From assembly GCF_006517175.1 (NCBI RefSeq), contig NZ_CP041186.1, forward strand, positions 4,305,074-4,369,073: DNA of 64,000 bases, in the 5' to 3' direction. How positions within the stretch are numbered: the stretch's first letter is position 1; each line of letters begins with the position of its first letter. The position numbers were made by a program, and so were the translations under genes. Below, one piece after another: positions 49,733 through 57,632 of the stretch. Source of the DNA: Persicimonas caeni (GTDB lineage: Bacteria > Myxococcota_A > Bradymonadia > Bradymonadales > Bradymonadaceae). Below the pieces are notes generated by a model. That model worked only from the letters and a program-made list of their open reading frames with translations. It made no database searches and was not told the origin of the DNA.

Positions 49733-50404
49733 TCAGGCGACGGCGTCGAGCGTCGCCACCGCGTCCATCACCTTGGTCAACAGTTCGTCGTCGCTCGAGG
49801 CCGACAGACGCTGGTACCAGGCGAGCATGCGGGCACGACTGATCTCGGAGATGTCGTCGACCTCCTCCATGTCGGCCATCCACTGGCCGAAGAGGCCGAC
49901 CTGTTCGTCGCTCAGCCCGAGGTCATGCAGCCGCTCGATGATGGCGCTTGCCGGCGCGGCCGGAGCGACCTCAAGCAGGTGAATGTGATGGTTCGTCGAC
50001 CGCGTCGGCTCGGCTGCGGCGTCGTCGGCCGAGCCGAGCATGAACTGGGCGCTCAGTGCGGCCTCGACGGCCTGATCGGCGGCCATCTGAATGCCCTCCT
50101 CGTCGTGGTGGATCGACTCGCCCGACCAGACCTGGGTGAGTGACTCGCCGCTGTCGCAGTCGACGTAGACAACCTCGAGCTCGACCAGGTGGCGCAGCTC
50201 GGGCAGACCGTCCATCGTCTCGGTGTCGGTCTCCTCGCGGGAGACTAGGGTCAGCGACGGGAGCCACTCGACCCGATGGCGCACCAGTTCGCGGCGCACG
50301 GCGTCGTAGAGGCTGGCGTCGCTTCGGGCCGCGTCGGGCGCGGAGGGCTCGAGCCGGGCGATGGACTGGCGGATGGCGTTGAGCTTCGATGCGATGTGCT
50401 TCAT
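49733..50404 (-). CDS. ERF-like single-strand annealing protein
   Basis: A 223-aa protein whose first ~140 residues follow the ERF recombinase pattern: an N-terminal helix (MKHIASKLNAIRQSIARLEP), LYDAVRRELVRHRVEWLPSL, a strand pair LVELEVVYVDCDSGESLTQV, and a helix QMAADQAVEAALSAQFML. The C-terminal part is a separate helical domain (IIERLHDLGLSDEQVGLFGQ). ERF proteins anneal complementary single strands. AAAGGAG precedes the ATG. It shares the operon with the YqaJ-like exonuclease, a standard two-component phage recombination system. Confidence 0.65.
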   Translation of the reverse strand: MKHIASKLNAIRQSIARLEPSAPDAARSDASLYDAVRRELVRHRVEWLPSLTLVSREETDTETMDGLPELRHLVELEVVYVDCDSGESLTQVWSGESIHHDEEGIQMAADQAVEAALSAQFMLGSADDAAAEPTRSTNHHIHLLEVAPAAPASAIIERLHDLGLSDEQVGLFGQWMADMEEVDDISEISRARMLAWYQRLSASSDDELLTKVMDAVATLDAVA

Positions 50405-50443
50405 GGGGGACTCCTTTGGAGTGCTTCACGGTTGTCGCTTGGT

Positions 50444-50463
50444 GCTCCCGAAAATTCGGGAGC
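50444..50463. terminator. perfect hairpin between operon genes
   Basis: GCTCCCGAAAATTCGGGAGC has nine-base arms around a two-base centre. It lies between the zinc-ribbon gene and the annealing-protein gene and might reduce read-through or mark an mRNA processing site. Confidence 0.4.
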
Positions 50464-50504
50464 GATGGCTGTTTTGGGCGTGATCGGGGCCGCACGGGGG
50501 CCGA

Positions 50505-50729
50505 TCAGCGGTCTTGGGGCACCTCGCCGTCGCCGCGGCAGGTCTGGCAGATCCAGAGGATGTTGCCGAGCTCGATGCGCTCGTAGACGCCGTCGATGTA
50601 GTCGACGACGACCTCCGGGGTGGCGCCCTGGCCGTGGCAATCTGGGCAGGGCCGGTTGCCGAGTCGCGTCGATTGGCCTCGAGACGCGGGGCGGTGGTGC
50701 TGGGTCGAACTGTCGAGTGGGCTGCTCAT
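50505..50729 (-). CDS. small zinc-ribbon protein (DnaJ-type Cys motifs)
   Basis: A 74-aa protein with two CxxCxGxG-type motifs (PCPDCHGQGAT and ICQTCRGDGEV) flanking a beta hairpin, so it probably binds one zinc ion. The N-terminal 25 residues are disordered. It is the first gene of the leftward phage-like operon, next to the XRE operator region. Its role is unknown; small zinc ribbons in such operons may bind nucleic acid or host proteins. Confidence 0.55.
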   Translation of the reverse strand: MSSPLDSSTQHHRPASRGQSTRLGNRPCPDCHGQGATPEVVVDYIDGVYERIELGNILWICQTCRGDGEVPQDR

Positions 50730-50757
50730 GGCGCGCTCCTGAGTGGTTATTAGCTTC

Positions 50758-50813
50758 GCAAGAGCAGGTTAATAGCAAATAAGGGCGAGGTCAAGAGCAA
50801 TTGCAAGAGCAGG
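50758..50813. promoter_or_regulatory. three CAAGAGCA direct repeats, likely XRE operators
   Basis: CAAGAGCA occurs at 50759-50766, 50792-50799 and 50804-50811 in the same orientation within the 163-base gap between the divergent leftward operon and the XRE gene; two copies extend to GCAAGAGCAGG. The starts are 33 and 12 bases apart. Position and repetition suit operator sites for the XRE protein encoded beside them. Confidence 0.5.
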
Positions 50814-50892
50814 CGGGCAGGTGGTTGCCAAACAGCCCAGAACGGGCGTATGGTGGGTTCTACAGCGTTCCGTATGAACAAGGCATGCGCGT

Positions 50893-51411
50893 ATGAGCGG
50901 AGAAAAAGAGCTTCGTAAGCTATTAGGTGAGCGGATCGCGCGCCTGCGCAAGCAGGCCGGGCTGAGCCAGACCAAACTTGGTAAGCTAATCGGCGGGGTG
51001 CATCAGACGATGATCTCGCAGATCGAGGCGGGTGATCGGGGCATTCCCGACGAGCGCCTGTCGGCGCTGGCCGGGGCGCTGGGGGTCGACGAGGCCGAGT
51101 TGACCGTGGACTCGCTGGGCGAGTCGGGCTCGGGAAAGGTGAGTTCCGAGGAGCTGCGCTCGGCTTGGCGCGATCGGGTGGCGATGGATCCGTCGCTCGA
51201 TCCCTTCGTGATGAACATGCTGATGATGGTCTCCGCGCCCGTGTTTCGTCCGGCGGGCAACTGGCTCATCCATGTTACCGTCGAGCAGTTTGCCCGCGAG
51301 ACCGGCCGCGACCTCCAGCGCGTCGAGCAGCACTGGCAACAGATGGTCGACACCCCTTATCTCGAGCGTGTCGGCGAGGTCGAATGGGCCTTCTGGATGA
51401 CCTTTCCGTGA
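50893..51411 (+). CDS. XRE-family regulator with C-terminal domain
   Basis: A 172-aa protein. Residues ~14-70 form a lambda-repressor-like helix-turn-helix (RLRKQAGLSQTKLGKLIGGV, then QTMISQIEAGDRGIPDERLS). The C-terminal ~90 residues (LRSAWRDRVAMDPSLDPFVM onward) are helical and unassigned, and there is no LexA-type Ser-Lys peptidase motif. It sits divergent to the recombination operon with repeated sites between them, the arrangement of a phage-type control switch. A rho-independent terminator follows. Confidence 0.75.
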   Translation: MSGEKELRKLLGERIARLRKQAGLSQTKLGKLIGGVHQTMISQIEAGDRGIPDERLSALAGALGVDEAELTVDSLGESGSGKVSSEELRSAWRDRVAMDPSLDPFVMNMLMMVSAPVFRPAGNWLIHVTVEQFARETGRDLQRVEQHWQQMVDTPYLERVGEVEWAFWMTFP

Positions 51412-51441
51412 CCTGAACACCTCACGCGCAATTTTCCCATC

Positions 51442-51466
51442 AACCGGCCACGCGGCCGGTTTTTTA
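51442..51466 (+). terminator. rho-independent terminator after the XRE gene
   Basis: AACCGGCC (51442-51449) pairs with GGCCGGTT (51454-51461) around ACGC and runs into a T tract. It ends the XRE transcript about 30 bases after the stop. Confidence 0.85.
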
Positions 51467-51529
51467 TTGTTATACGATCATTAAATCGAGATTTGGACGT
51501 TGATCGGGTGCCAGTTTGGATCCATAATA

Positions 51530-51557
51530 CTGAACAAATGACTAGGTGTTTGTTCAG
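51530..51557. promoter_or_regulatory. operator-like dyad
   Basis: CTGAACAAA (51530-51538) and TTTGTTCAG (51549-51557) form a perfect 9-base inverted repeat with a 10-base spacer. It lies 25 bases upstream of the small gene at 51583, in an AT-rich stretch that could contain its promoter. It would suit a dimeric repressor. Confidence 0.5.
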
Positions 51558-51582
51558 TAGTTGACCTGGGGGCACTCCCGAA

Positions 51583-51762
51583 ATGAAAAGACTCACCCGC
51601 GACAAATGGCTCGACAAGGTGGTCACGGACAAGAGCCTCGCGGACACGGACGTTACCGCGCTGATTCAACTGTACCCATACCTCGACGCATCGAAGACTT
51701 ACGAGTTCCGGCCCAAGCAACTTCCCCCTGGCCAGAAGGCCCACGCCCGATCCCCTCGATGA
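51583..51762 (+). CDS. small basic protein, 59 aa
   Basis: The ATG at 51583 opens a frame for MKRLTRDKWLDKVVTDKSLA, DTDVTALIQLYPYLDASKTY and a Pro/Lys-rich end, stopping at TGA 51760. The codon use is typical for this genome, and the sequence is balanced rather than low-complexity. It follows an operator-like dyad and precedes the HTH gene, so it may be an early phage-type gene. No family recognised. 51763-51948 holds nothing I recognise. Confidence 0.4.
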   Translation: MKRLTRDKWLDKVVTDKSLADTDVTALIQLYPYLDASKTYEFRPKQLPPGQKAHARSPR

Positions 51763-51948
51763 GGAGCTTCGCCTCGATCTCGGGTAGCGAAGGCGCTCGC
51801 CACCGCTCTTGAAAAGCCCTCTGTTTGCTAGTACTGTGCTTATATATGCTAATGGGTGGCTGAGCACCCGCTTCGACGCCGCGCAGCGGCTCATCAGAAG
51901 CGAGGTGAGGCAGCCAACATCCCTCCCTCGAGAGCACCGCCCGAGATC

Positions 51949-52557
51949 ATGGACGCTTACGAACAGATCCTCGAACGGTGGGCGTACGACTACGTCCCCC
52001 CTGACGACCTCCCCAGATTACTGTGCAAGCGCGCACCGCAGTTCGACTCGGCCAAGCAGTTTGGCTTTTTCGCCCGCGTCGTCATTGACGAGTGGCAACA
52101 TGGGTGCCCCGGACTCTGGTCGAGTTGGAGCGCGTTCGCCGAGATCGAGCGGCTCGGCGTCAAGGTGCAGACTTCCCGCGACCCGACGGCCTATTCGGGG
52201 CCGCCGACTTACCACGTGCGACTGGTGCGCGAGGTGCTCGAGGGCGCGGTCGCACAGTTGGGCGGTGGAGAGGCCGGGAGTGAGCGCGCCCGGGACCTGG
52301 TGCAGGCGTGGGGCCAGATCGACATCTTGGGCCGCACGCTGCGAGCGGTGGCCGCCGACTTCGGTGTTTCTTCGTCGACCCTGCACGATCGGGTGACGCG
52401 GGCGCGCACCGCGGTGTACGCCCAGTTGGTCGCCGAGGGGCTGGCCTGCGGGGCTGCCTCGACGCGTCACCGGCGAAAGGTGCTCACCTATCGCGCGAGC
52501 AGGGGCCGAAAAAAGTCGTCACGCGACCGATCAAACCCCCACTCATTTTCCGCATAA
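51949..52557 (+). CDS. helix-turn-helix protein of the phage-like module
   Basis: About 202 aa from the ATG at 51949 (MDAYEQILERWAYDYVPPDD); an ATG at 51856 would add 31 less convincing residues. The C-terminal third has a sigma-4/homeodomain-like helix-turn-helix (LGRTLRAVAADFGVSSSTLH, then DRVTRARTAVYAQLV), and the end is basic. The size and fold recall phage late-gene activators; that role is inference. It starts a rightward run of phage-type genes. Confidence 0.55.
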   Translation: MDAYEQILERWAYDYVPPDDLPRLLCKRAPQFDSAKQFGFFARVVIDEWQHGCPGLWSSWSAFAEIERLGVKVQTSRDPTAYSGPPTYHVRLVREVLEGAVAQLGGGEAGSERARDLVQAWGQIDILGRTLRAVAADFGVSSSTLHDRVTRARTAVYAQLVAEGLACGAASTRHRRKVLTYRASRGRKKSSRDRSNPHSFSA

Positions 52558-52626
52558 ATAGGTGGAGGGGATGCGACCCTCACCCAATCGAACCACACGC
52601 CTTTGAGCGAACCACACGGAGCCGCG

Positions 52627-52965
52627 ATGTCCGACCAGTACGACCCCCAACAATGCATGCCCATCGAGGGCTTCGACGGCCAGTACGCCGTCTGCCCAGA
52701 TGGCACCGTCTGGTCGCTGCACGACGACGAGCCGACGAAAAAGCAGACCTTCGCCGGCGAACATGGCCCGCGTGTGGCGCTCTACCGCTTCGGCCGCCGC
52801 GTCTACCAGCCCTACGTGCACGTGTTGGTGCGCCGGGCGTTCGGCGACGAGCGGCCCGAGCCAAGAGACCTCGGGTGGTATATCCGCGAGCACTATGGCG
52901 ACGCCGACGAGGTCGAGGAGTGGATTCAAGACACTTTTTCCCAGGAGTCGACCGATGCCGACTGA
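52627..52965 (+). CDS. NUMOD4-type DNA-binding protein
   Basis: A 112-aa protein whose N-terminal part follows the NUMOD4 module of HNH endonucleases: CMPIEGFDGQYAVCPDGTVW, SLHDD, then RVALYRFGRRVYQPYVHVLV and RRAFGDERPEP. The HNH catalytic motif that usually follows is absent; instead there is an acidic helix. It may be a DNA-binding remnant of a homing-type endonuclease. GGAG precedes the ATG at 52627. It overlaps the next gene by 11 bases. Confidence 0.6.
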   Translation: MSDQYDPQQCMPIEGFDGQYAVCPDGTVWSLHDDEPTKKQTFAGEHGPRVALYRFGRRVYQPYVHVLVRRAFGDERPEPRDLGWYIREHYGDADEVEEWIQDTFSQESTDAD

Positions 52966-53377
52966 GACAACCTTACTTGAGATTTTGCCCGAGGACGTCG
53001 CGCCCTATGTGGCGCTGGCGTTCATCGTCTGGTGGCTGACGCGCAACACCTACAAAGACGGAAACCAGGCCCACGTCGACCTGCTCGACCGCTACGAAGC
53101 TCGCTTCGGGCGCCTGGAGAGCGCATTGAGTAACGTCAGCCAGGAGCTCGAGCAGAAAACCGCCGAGCTGGAGGAGGCCAAGCGTGAGCTGGCCGACGTG
53201 CGCGAGCAGCTTCGGGCTGCACGCGAGGCCGAGCGGCGCTGCGCCGAGCGTATGGAGGCCCTCGAGGCCCGCTACGAGACGCGTATTGCCGAGCTCGAAG
53301 ACGAGATCGAGGAGCTGCGCCAGCAGGGCCGCACCGAGGCCGCGCCGAGGATGAGCGCGCTCGGGCAGTTTCCCTGA
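52955..53377 (+). CDS. single-TM coiled-coil protein
   Basis: A 140-aa protein with one N-terminal membrane helix (VAPYVALAFIVWWLTRN) followed by ~90 residues of heptad-type coiled coil (VSQELEQKTAELEEAKRELA and on to IEELRQQGR). Such proteins are common in phage lysis cassettes, as i-spanin-like or holin-associated factors. It overlaps the gene before it, and an SLT-type lysin gene lies 830 bases downstream, so a lysis role is plausible but not shown. Confidence 0.55.
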   Translation: MPTETTLLEILPEDVAPYVALAFIVWWLTRNTYKDGNQAHVDLLDRYEARFGRLESALSNVSQELEQKTAELEEAKRELADVREQLRAAREAERRCAERMEALEARYETRIAELEDEIEELRQQGRTEAAPRMSALGQFP

Positions 53378-53419
53378 GCGCTGCCCCCCTCACTCCCAAC
53401 AACCAACCTTCACAAGGAG

Positions 53420-53452
53420 AAAGGCCGACGGGCAACCGTCGGCCTTTGCTTT
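53420..53452 (+). terminator. rho-independent terminator
   Basis: AAAGGCCGACGG (53420-53431) pairs with CCGTCGGCCTTT (53436-53447) around GCAA, followed by GCTTTT. It separates the coiled-coil gene from the phosphoesterase gene, which starts 13 bases later. Confidence 0.85.
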
Positions 53453-53464
53453 TCTGGAGCGACT

Positions 53465-54208
53465 ATGAAGCTCATTCACCTGACTGATTTACACGTCTCC
53501 GAGCGCAGCGGCGCTGAATACCATCACCTGCGTCGGCTCGTTGCGCACATCATCGAGCACCACACAGACGCGGTGGTGGTCATCACCGGCGACCTGGTCG
53601 ACAGCGGTCGCGCCGACGAGTTCGAGGTCGCCGCCGAGATTCTCGACGCGCTGGCAGCCGACTGTCGGCTCATGCTTGTGTGCCCCGGCAACCACGATGT
53701 CGAGTGGATGGGGACATTCGGCGGGCTCGACCGGCGGCCGTTCGGCGCCTTTCGGCGCGCCCTGACTTGCGCCCGCGAAGGCTACCCGTACTGCATGACG
53801 GTCGACGGGGTGCAGATCACCCTGATCGACACCACCGCCGAGGCCCGCGGGCTGGGCGACCTGGCTCGCGGCCGGGTGGGCTACCGCCAGCGTCAAGAAC
53901 TCGCCCGCTACCTCGAAACCGGCCAACCGCACACGCGCGTGGTCGCCGGCCACCACCACCTGTACGACGACGACCTCGGCCTCGAGTTGGTCGACGCCGC
54001 CGAGATGCGCGCGGTGTGCGCCCACCGGTGCAACCTGTACCTCATGGGCCACGACCACCATTGGGGCCTATGGCGCGAGGTCGACGGTGTTGGCTGGATC
54101 GCGGACGGGGGCAAGAGCACGCGCCCCCACCGCGGTCGGCTTCGCTACCGCCTCTTCGACATCACCGATGACGCAATCTCGTGCAATACCCAGACGATCG
54201 AGGTTTGA
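53465..54208 (+). CDS. calcineurin-like metallophosphoesterase
   Basis: A 247-aa protein with all five metallophosphoesterase motifs in order: IHLTDLHV (Asp, His), ITGDLVDS, CPGNHDVEW, VVAGHHHLYD and LMGHDHHWG. They form the dinuclear metal site of the family that includes CpdA-type cAMP phosphodiesterases and phage/host nucleic-acid phosphatases. Substrate cannot be told from sequence. GGAG lies 7 bases before the ATG. The next gene starts one base after its stop, so the two are co-transcribed. Confidence 0.85.
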   Translation: MKLIHLTDLHVSERSGAEYHHLRRLVAHIIEHHTDAVVVITGDLVDSGRADEFEVAAEILDALAADCRLMLVCPGNHDVEWMGTFGGLDRRPFGAFRRALTCAREGYPYCMTVDGVQITLIDTTAEARGLGDLARGRVGYRQRQELARYLETGQPHTRVVAGHHHLYDDDLGLELVDAAEMRAVCAHRCNLYLMGHDHHWGLWREVDGVGWIADGGKSTRPHRGRLRYRLFDITDDAISCNTQTIEV

Positions 54209-54209
54209 A

Positions 54210-54731
54210 ATGCCAAAATCTTCCAATCCGAACGTTTCTCGCTGGTGGCCCCTGGTGCGCGACACGCGCGTGCAGATGGGCCTCTCCGAAGACACCTATC
54301 CCGACGAGGTCGTTCTCGCCTTGATTGACGTCGAGAGCGACGGCGATGACCGAGCCCACCGCCCCGGCTCCCAATTCCACGGTTTGCTGCAGATGGGGCG
54401 CTACGCCGGCATCGACGCCGGCCTGGACGACGCGGGACGGGACACGACCCGCTCGTTGATGGGCGACGGGGCCGAGGCGTTGCGCGCCTTTTTCACCTAT
54501 CAGGAGCGCTACGCCCGCCGGCACTGCTATCAACCCTCGCGTATCGCGGCGCTGTGGAAGGCCGGGCCGGGCACGCTCGCGCAGGCCAACCGGCTGCTGC
54601 ACCGCGGCCGGACGCTCGACGATGCGCTCGCCGAGGCCGCCGATCGGTACGACGTGCCCAACGTGGTCGAATACGTGCGTCGGTTCCGCGCGGCGCGACA
54701 AGTGTGGAGGCAGTGGCTCGACGCTGCTTGA
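54210..54731 (+). CDS. SLT-type lytic transglycosylase / endolysin
   Basis: A 173-aa protein with the lysozyme-like transglycosylase pattern: VVLALIDVESDGDDRAHRPG (catalytic Glu in the VES motif), SQFHGLLQMGRYAGID (usual GLLQ motif) and IAALWKAGPGTLAQANRLL (usual AGPG motif). It would cleave the glycan strands of peptidoglycan. There is no signal peptide, as in phage endolysins that need a holin for export. It starts one base after the phosphoesterase gene, so the two are co-transcribed. Confidence 0.8.
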   Translation: MPKSSNPNVSRWWPLVRDTRVQMGLSEDTYPDEVVLALIDVESDGDDRAHRPGSQFHGLLQMGRYAGIDAGLDDAGRDTTRSLMGDGAEALRAFFTYQERYARRHCYQPSRIAALWKAGPGTLAQANRLLHRGRTLDDALAEAADRYDVPNVVEYVRRFRAARQVWRQWLDAA

Positions 54732-54867
54732 GGGAACCCCATTTCTCCGGCCACGCCCTGTCCATGCGGTTATGCCACGCCTTCGGCTGCGCTTATGGGG
54801 GACTTGTGCGCGAGGAGCCCAATCGCCATGATGCTTCGACCACAATAGTTCATGTTTGGGGTTGGCG

Positions 54868-56265
54868 ATGAGCACCCAGAGCGTCCATATCGAGAAGAAA
54901 GATTGGGAGTTGGCCGACACGAGCGCGCGTCTGCTCGACGCGTTGAGGGCGCACCATGACGCCGGGGCGTGGGTGGGTGTACGCGAGGCGGTGCGCGTGT
55001 CGGGGGTTCCGGAGCACCTGTGCGAGCCGGCGCTGGCGTTCTTGGGCACCGCCCGCGGGGCCGACGTGCGTCTCAATGAGCACGACGAGGTCGAGTATCT
55101 GTTCGAGAGTTTCGCGCCCATGCCAGGGCTGTTGAGCCTGCCGGGGTGGCTCCGTCCCTGGGCGCACCGGCTTCGCAGTGGCGCGGCGGCCTTGGGCCGG
55201 TTCGGCGCGGCGGTCGCCCTGAGCTTGGTCACCGCGACGATCGCGCTGGTCTATCTGGGGTTGGTCCACGAGTTGTCGTTTCCGGGCCAGCCCGTGGTCC
55301 AAAACGTGCTGCTCGGTGTGGTCGTGCTGCTCGCGCTTCCGGCGCTGTCGCTCGTCTTTTTGGTGGGGGCGGCGCTGCTCGTGTTGATCCAGTACATGGA
55401 CAGCGGCTTCTTACTCGGGCTGTGCGTCTGGGCGCCGATCTTATTCGTGGGCTACTGGATCACCGTCTTTTCACTGCGCATCACCCAGGGGGTCAACCGC
55501 TGGCTGTTCGACCGGCTGGGCGGGCTGTTCTCGTTTGGTCGAGAGCGCATCGACGACCTGTCCGACGAGCGCAACTTCACCGCGCTGGTCGCCGGATGTG
55601 GGGGCCAGATCTGCGTGGCCGACCTGGTCCGCCTGTACGGCTGGGACCTCGCCCGGACCCACGAGGAGCTCACGCGGCTTCTGGTCGACTACGGCGGCGA
55701 TATCGTCGTGACCGACGACGCGCAGATTCTGTACGTGTTCGAGGGGCTCGACGCCGGCGCCGACCCAGTGGGCACGCCGCCGCCGGTGTGGGAGCGCGAG
55801 AAGGCTCCGCAGGAGGTTTTTCGTCAGGAGGGCGGCCTGGTGGCCGACGCCATCGCCCTGGGGGCCTTTTTCTTCGGGGCGCTGGGCCTGTGGGGCGCGC
55901 TCGTGCTGACCGCCGATGAGTTGGCCGGGCCGGCGAGCGAGCAGGACGTCGTCGCGTTCGTGATGGCCGCCGGGCCTTGGTGGCAGGCGGTGATCGCCGG
56001 CTGCGCCGCCGTACTCGCGGCGGTGCCGGTCTACGTATTTGCCCGCCACTTCGTAGTGTGGCGCCGCCAGCGCCGCTTCGGTGAGCGACGTCGGTTCCTG
56101 GAACTCGTCGAGCTCGCCTGCAGTCACCCCGAGGGCGCCTTCGTCGACGCGGAGCGTTTTCGCAGCGAGCACCTGGCCGCCCTCGACGCCCGGATCGACG
56201 TCGAGCGCACCGAAGGCGCCAAGATCTGGGTGAGTTTTCCAGCTCTCGTCACACGGACTTCGTAA
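54868..56265 (+). CDS. large membrane protein with repeated winged-helix-like units
   Basis: A 465-aa protein with hydrophobic segments at ~110-130, ~140-180, ~190-205, ~320-345 and ~370-395. Three soluble segments share a pattern like a winged helix: ~20-85 (ends EYLFESF), ~225-290 (VADLVRLYGWDLARTHEELT, ends ILYVFEGL) and ~410-465. They may be divergent repeats. No known family recognised. The stop (TAA) is part of a GTAAGG repeat at 56263, so the C-terminus may have been altered by its insertion. The ATG at 54868 is preferred to a TTG at 54856. Confidence 0.55.
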   Translation: MSTQSVHIEKKDWELADTSARLLDALRAHHDAGAWVGVREAVRVSGVPEHLCEPALAFLGTARGADVRLNEHDEVEYLFESFAPMPGLLSLPGWLRPWAHRLRSGAAALGRFGAAVALSLVTATIALVYLGLVHELSFPGQPVVQNVLLGVVVLLALPALSLVFLVGAALLVLIQYMDSGFLLGLCVWAPILFVGYWITVFSLRITQGVNRWLFDRLGGLFSFGRERIDDLSDERNFTALVAGCGGQICVADLVRLYGWDLARTHEELTRLLVDYGGDIVVTDDAQILYVFEGLDAGADPVGTPPPVWEREKAPQEVFRQEGGLVADAIALGAFFFGALGLWGALVLTADELAGPASEQDVVAFVMAAGPWWQAVIAGCAAVLAAVPVYVFARHFVVWRRQRRFGERRRFLELVELACSHPEGAFVDAERFRSEHLAALDARIDVERTEGAKIWVSFPALVTRTS

Positions 56266-56321
56266 GGGAAGTGCATTCTCCGAGGAGACGATGTCAGACA
56301 CCGTGTGTTTTTATAGGCGCA

Positions 56322-56568
56322 GGCCCTGCAGAACAGCCACGCCCGCTATTGACGGCGAGGGCAGACGACGCCCTCGCGGTGCGGCAACTGAAGGGCGGAC
56401 GACTCGCGGCGCTCTTGCGTAGAGGTGCGTCTCGCCGAAAAGAGACGTAGCTTGTCGTCCATTCGATCGCCTCGCTCTGGAGCCTCTGATCGTCCGCCCA
56501 TCAATGGCTGTTTCGCGCCCGACTTTCGGGGCGCCCTCAATAGCGGGCGTGACGGCCTCTGCAGGGCC
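56322..56568. mobile_element. MITE-like inverted-repeat element, 247 bp
   Basis: The ends are inverted repeats: GGCCCTGCAGA and CACGCCCGCTATTGA at the left (56322-56360), the same in reverse at the right (56530-56568). Inside is a smaller dyad around GCGTCTCGCCGAAAAGAGACG. No coding frame. The flanks are two copies of the TGTC-GACACCGTG motif (56292-56304 and 56590-56602), which suggests insertion into, or duplication of, that repeat. Confidence 0.6.
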
Positions 56569-56616
56569 GGCTCAACGTTTACCGCATGGTGTCCGACACC
56601 GTGAATCGTGATGGGT

Positions 56617-57402
56617 TCATTCCCCCAGCCGAATGTGCAGGCCGAGGGCGAACGCCATGAAGAAGCTCGCGCCCCAGTCTTCGTCGGTGGTCATGGGGCT
56701 TGCCATACTCAGATCCGCTGACCACCCCACACGCTCGCCCTCTCCGAGCCAGGCGCCCAGCCCCATGCTCGTGAGGAAGAAGCCGGTCGACAGCCGCTCG
56801 ATCTGCTCGAAATCCGCCGAGTCCCGACTGTTGACGTAGACCGGGTTGCCCGGGTCGAACAGGTGTGTGTAGCCGCCGCCGATCATCAGGCCGCCCCACA
56901 TATTGTCGGCGAAATGCCCCTCGACCGAGGCGGCGGCGTCGAAGCTCATGTAGGCGAGGTCTTGGTCGCCGCGCCCGTAGCTCAGCCCGGCGTGTAGGTA
57001 GAGCGGCGAGGAGACCTCGACGCTCGTGCCGCCGCGGCCTGCCAACAGCCACGCCATCGCCCCGAGCACCTGCTCTCCGCTGCGATACTCGACGGTCTCG
57101 GGCGTGCCGCGTTGGCGCTCCTCGTACCAACCCTGCGCCCACGACACCGAGCCATGCGCAGACACCCCGCTGCCAAACCGATGGCTCAACTGCGACTCCA
57201 GAAAGGTCGCCTCCGTCGTGACTTCCGCGCCGGCGCGCTGGGAGAAGACCGATTGGCCGGTCGGCCCCGACGCCACCACGGCGGTCGCCGTGGGACTGAC
57301 CATCGGAGGCGGCGCGGTGGGCAAGCAGCCGGCCAAGGCTCCCAGGCAGATAAGGGTCCCCAGGCAGGTAAGGCAGGCAACGAATGATGTTCGGGCGCGC
57401 AT
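56617..57402 (-). CDS. lipoprotein, outer-membrane beta-barrel-like
   Basis: A 261-aa protein with a signal peptide and clear lipobox ([10 protein letters not shown]), then ~200 residues of alternating polar/hydrophobic strands rich in Gly and aromatic residues ([57 protein letters not shown]). The last strand ends in a charged residue rather than the usual aromatic one. It is probably an outer-membrane-attached protein of unknown role. Single gene; a repeat lies 94 bases upstream of its start. Confidence 0.6.
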   Translation of the reverse strand: MRARTSFVACLTCLGTLICLGALAGCLPTAPPPMVSPTATAVVASGPTGQSVFSQRAGAEVTTEATFLESQLSHRFGSGVSAHGSVSWAQGWYEERQRGTPETVEYRSGEQVLGAMAWLLAGRGGTSVEVSSPLYLHAGLSYGRGDQDLAYMSFDAAASVEGHFADNMWGGLMIGGGYTHLFDPGNPVYVNSRDSADFEQIERLSTGFFLTSMGLGAWLGEGERVGWSADLSMASPMTTDEDWGASFFMAFALGLHIRLGE

Positions 57403-57496
57403 TCAATCCCCCACAGAGGTCGTCGGTGGTCGAGCGTGCGCCGAATCGTAACGGAGTGTCGATCTTGCTTCCACTCTGTGGGAAGCCCAGCTTCGT

Positions 57497-57530
57497 AAGG
57501 GAACTCCATTCCACGACGAAGTTCATGTCA
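57497..57530 (+). repeat. GTAAGG-repeat core, diverged
   Basis: GTAAGGGAACTCCATTCCAC, GACGAAGTTCATGT: an isolated, mutated copy of the core, with its GGGAA-TTCC palindrome still recognisable. It is the last copy in the window, 10 kb beyond the Tc island, so the family is not confined to the island. Confidence 0.6.
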
Positions 57531-57632
57531 TGCGGTGGTGACTGGCTCGGGAGTCTGGAAGAGTTCAGGGTTGACCCGTGCTGTTTAATCGTCTATTTGC
57601 GATGGGCGATAGGTTTCGGCACGAGGAAGAGT

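Noticed and set aside
51530..51557. Dyad with GTTCAG considered as an SOS/LexA box
   Set aside because: The overall pattern and 10-base spacer do not fit a LexA box that I can name with confidence, and the nearby XRE protein has no autoproteolysis motif.
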